Shown here: piece after piece, positions 60,323 through 64,000 of the stretch
How positions within the stretch are numbered: position 1 is the first letter of the stretch
Layout: every line of letters starts with the position of its first letter
DNA from: Phoronis australis
Lineage: Eukaryota > Phoronida > Phoronidae
Direction: 5' to 3'
DNA length: 64,000 nucleotides
NCBI GenBank assembly: GCA_002633005.1
Contig: NMRA01000006.1
Location: forward strand, 1,071,021-1,135,020
The notes under the pieces: model-generated
The model's input: only the letters and a program-made list of their open reading frames with translations
The model's database searches: none
Told to the model about the DNA's origin: nothing
Translations under genes and position numbers: made by a program

Positions 60323-63300
60323 GTAAGATTCAATCCTTTATTCTAACGGGTGATTGGCTAACTTTTTAAATTTGCAGAATTGCCTGTCCACCCGCATTGA
60401 CTTTCAGCAGTCAAACATAAACCATAGCACTTTTTCATAGTTTTATTTGGCATGACTCTAAACAATGTCTGAACATTGCATGACTTGTGGTCATCAGCAC
60501 AATCCTTTCCGTAGTTGTTGCAAGTTTTCAAATTAAAATTTCTTATGAACACAAGTCACTATTTGTTTTGTAATTTTTCATATTTGTTCCAATGTATGCA
60601 TCTGTATTCATGTTTTGCCTGAGAGTTCTTGATCATCTCTTTGGTTGCGTTACCCAGTCAGTGTCAAACTTGCCGATTTGGGAGTTACCTGCTTTCTCAT
60701 TCTTGACCTAGTTAATCCTAAATTTCAAAGGATGTCAGACTGAGTGCTTAGCACTTCACTTGACGCCAAGTCGCATTTGGCAACTTGGTAAAAATTCCAG
60801 GTCGCCAAACAAAATCTGAGGTCTCCAAAACACAATCAAAGTTGTTGGCTAAAAAGAAGATTGAGCCATACTCCATTCTCAGAAAATTACGTATACCTCT
60901 TCAGGGATATTCTTGGACTGTTCCTTTATGCCATTAAGGCACTTTTTATCATCAGGAATATTACTGTTAGACATGAACATGACTCTCTTCTTATTTCGAT
61001 TGCCCTTAGCCATAGGGTTTCTGTTCCATGTGTTACAACTGTCATTGCACTATTAAGTCTGTTGGCACAACTTTTTGAAAAAAGGCACATTTTTAGCATC
61101 TGGTGCGCCCAAAGGGCACAGGTTCTAACCTGGTCGGGAATATCCCTGCCTCTTCAATTGCTTTCCATTAAAGATATGTACCATACAATTTCTAACTCAA
61201 GTGAATTCCTTAGTGCCAGCAAAAATGTCGACTGGGGTGTGTGTTTCATGGTCCGATCTTGCCTACTTTTGTCGTACAATTCTGACTTCTCTCTGTTTAC
61301 TTCCTATTGTAATTTAAGCAATTGTTTTGATATGCGCTGACTGCTGAGGATGGCAAATACACTGATTTCACAAAATAAATGGAACAATTGTGAAAAAAGG
61401 TTATTAAATCTAGCAAAAGTGTTAGTAGTGTAAAGTTTGAAACGAATTTCGGGGAATCATTGTCGCTGTGGTAAAATTGGAATTTGCCCAGGTCGCAAAA
61501 CGCAATGTGAAGTAGTATTTGCAAGCTGCAGGTTGCCAAATCAAGCACTGGATGTACATTTTAATAATATTGGAAGATAGTTTGACCAACTCCTGAATAA
61601 AAGTAATTTTTTTAAATATTTTTAACATTTTTGAAGAAATTCCAGTCAATTGATTACTTAACTGTCAAATTGTTATAGCTGCAGTGGCCTCTACACTGTC
61701 CATCGTCGAGGTATAACTGACTCAAATTCAGAATGATTCTGATTCTGAATACGAGTTCGAAATGCCAGATGTGACACGTGTTAAGTACAGGGGTCTGGGG
61801 GTTGGGGGTTCAGATTTCTTAGTGTTTTTTCACCTGAAATCTTGCTTGAATACTCTGCCTGCCTTAATGTGTCATAGTTTTAGAATATCATAAAATAGTG
61901 TTTGTGTGCATCTTACCCTGAAAGTTTCATAACAGTCCACCAACAAATAACGGTTTTAGAGTGCTTTTGGAGATTGCACCCTATGTACTGTGTATACTCA
62001 ACATTTTATGGGACTGTGGGAAATGCACATTCTGGCTAGTTGGCTGTGAAAGAGTTAAATTGCAAGTAACTTGCTGAAACTGAAGTTGACTTAAACTCAA
62101 GACTTTGATGACAAAATGTACCCCATGTTAAAAATGTACCCAGTTTGTAACATGCAACTTCATGCTTATGTTGAAATCAAACTGTTGATGGACATAAGAA
62201 TTGTGGGGCTTCCGCAATTTTTCAAAATATTGCCTGGTGCTTGTCACTACTTGTTCTTCTGATCAACAAATGCATGTGACCTAAACTTGTGTTAGTTTAC
62301 AGTTGCTCACTTTGAAGGTGGTTAATATTACTGGCACTTCTCTTGACCACCCACACATGTGAAAATGCCAAACCTATGTGAATATAGGCTGTTTATTTGC
62401 CATTCACACTAGAATTCAGTCTGAAGAATGGAATGGCTTATAGACTGCATAGTTGTGGTAACTTTTGTGCCATGATAATCTCTCCATTGATTGCATAACC
62501 TGGTTATTCTCTTGTATGAATAATTGAAGTGAAATGAGTTGTGTAGTTCTGGGAATTGTCCTAGCAATGCTAGTTTGGTGATTTTGCTGTTCAGGGTAAT
62601 TCTATTTTGTCTTGGGTAGTTCTGTGTGTCACATAATGAAATTGGCAATTGATTTCAGCCCACAGTGCACCTCTTGAATATCCCTGACTGTAGTTTATAT
62701 TGCTAGTGCTGAATTTAAAATAAGTCGGACAATGTCTGGACCAGTTTGTAAAATGTTGGGAGGCCTGTTAGGATCTGGTTTTTCTATTTGATGTGTGGTT
62801 TACATGACCATTCACGGAAAACATCTCAACACAAGTTGCACTGAGACCTTAAAATCAATAACAGATCTTGTGTTGTGTTATTAATATTTATTTTTTAGTG
62901 TAATATATTTGCACGTTTTTATACTATATAACTTAGTACTATGCTGTTAAGAACATGCATACGGTTGGAATACCAGGCGTATGCTCTTATACACCAAGGC
63001 GATGAAGGAGACCTGGCTCAAGGGTTCCACACTACACTATATAGTCTACGAGTAATGTGAGAGTGACTGTTCACCTAAAAAGTCCGCCATATAAGCTGAT
63101 TGTTGTTATTCACTTAACAAACTTTATATTATGAAGAATTTTAGTACCATTAAATTTTAGTTTCAACTGTACAAGTCTTGAAGTTAATTAGCAACACACA
63201 TTTTTTATGTTGAATCAAAATAAGGACAAGAAATCTATGCACAAAGAGAGAGCTGGCATTCCAGGCTTGTCCTCACTTGTAATGCCTAGAATATATTAGA

Positions 63301-63642
63301 AATCACAAAGAAACGGCAAAAGTCAAAATATCAATTTGAAACAACTACCTAAGTTTTCCCAGCCAAATCTACACTCCATTCACAAATTTTTTTGTGCACC
63401 TGGCCTTAACCCCTATGATGATGGTTGACTTATGAGAGCTGATGGGAGTAGAAAAACCATGACTATTTGTCTATGAAACTCGTGATGTTATATTATGGTA
63501 AATATTCGCCAGTTTGTTACAGTCTATTGATTATAGGACACGAAATTCAAGTCAAAGTTCAAGTTTTTCGATTCTAAAGATTTTGACATTCAGCATATTA
63601 CTAAGATATCAGTCACTGTACTGTATTGAACAACAGAGTTAA
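60323..63642 (+). other. Start of intron 2 of the receptor gene
   Basis: Follows the GTAAGA donor at 60323. A 26-nt segment at about 61682-61707 lies between AG and GT but has no recognisable product. The frame of about 159 codons at 60861-61340 has no motif and no splice logic. I see no further receptor exon before the window ends. Confidence 0.5.
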
Positions 63643-63980
63643 ATGAAAGCGCTCCGAGGAGCGAACCTTGGCGAAATTAACCAAAAAGATGACGATAAAG
63701 ATGATGACGAAGATGACGAATATGACGAAGATGGTGGTGAGGATGAACAAAAGAAGTTAATAACATACACATGACGAACGTAGGAGTCCGAAATCAGTAA
63801 GAAAAAGGCTAGTCTTGAGCGACACTTGGCGAAATTAAGGAAAAGACGGAGATGATGACGAAGATGATGACGATGATGACGAATATGATGATGTTGGTGG
63901 CGATGATGAACAACATCACAACATTCATATGACGAATTTAGATGTCATAAATCATTAAGAAATAGGCTGCAGTCTAGTTC
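63643..63980 (+). repeat. Tandem duplication (about 158-bp period) rich in GAT/GAC codons
   Basis: Copies start at 63659 and 63817 (GAGCGAACCTTGGCGAAATT and GAGCGACACTTGGCGAAATT). The first copy lies in a 43-codon ORF (63643-63774) with a strongly acidic Asp/Glu stretch. In the second copy the acidic frame is interrupted by length changes. A simple-sequence expansion is more likely than a gene. Confidence 0.6.
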
Positions 63981-64000
63981 AATTGAAGCTAAACCAACCT

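Noticed and set aside
60861-61340. 159-codon plus-strand frame in the receptor intron
   Set aside because: No family features. The hydrophobic residues reflect T-rich sequence, and no Ig-like pattern is present.
61682-61707. 26-nt micro-exon between AG and GT in the receptor gene
   Set aside because: It would shift the usual phase-1 pattern of Ig exons and encodes nothing recognisable.

Overview
This is a stretch of animal (metazoan) nuclear genome. It is AT-rich, with short exons separated by introns of about 0.4-4 kb bounded by GT/AG, several dispersed repeat families, and four intact-looking protein genes of animal-specific type. All four gene families occur across Bilateria, and the kinase looks like the single MAK/CILK1 gene expected before the vertebrate duplication. 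I infer a non-vertebrate animal, probably a marine invertebrate, but the species cannot be named from the sequence alone.

Layout. 1-2.7 kb is non-coding with one short terminal-inverted-repeat (TIR) element. 2.72-5.69 kb (+) is a two-exon gene for a type II membrane protein of the copper amine oxidase (AOC/VAP-1) family that has lost all three copper-ligand histidines. 6-9.3 kb is packed with repeats, and 9.3-14.3 kb is mostly non-coding with an inverted repeat pair. At 14.38 kb (+) a 56-codon ORF repeats only the cytosolic tail and membrane anchor of that amine oxidase. 18.53-26.46 kb (+) is a complete six-exon rab10 gene of 200 residues, with two large fold-back structures in intron 1 and a long 3' UTR. 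28.7-31 kb is repeats. 32.78-46.85 kb (-) is a twelve-coding-exon RCK-family kinase (MAK/CILK1 type, 540 residues), with untranslated sequence up to 47.0 kb and a probable first exon near 48.6-48.75 kb. 48.9-50.43 kb is a 5'-truncated, frame-broken non-LTR retrotransposon. 50.4-57.2 kb has no convincing gene; it holds a perfect 26-bp hairpin, a small TIR element with a target-site duplication, and an LTR-like segment carrying a dense cluster of heat-shock elements. 57.25-60.32 kb (+) is the start of an immunoglobulin-superfamily receptor gene (signal peptide exon plus first Ig exon, PTK7/Off-track-like) that runs off the right end. The right end carries an acidic-repeat tandem duplication.

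The genes do not form one pathway. Rab10 (exocytic and recycling traffic), the MAK/CILK1 kinase (control of ciliary length and transport) and a PTK7-like receptor (planar polarity/Wnt) each act in polarised epithelial cells, but I read their adjacency as ordinary synteny. The most unusual items are the copper-less amine oxidase with its separate anchor-only partner ORF, and the heat-shock-element array in the LTR-like segment.
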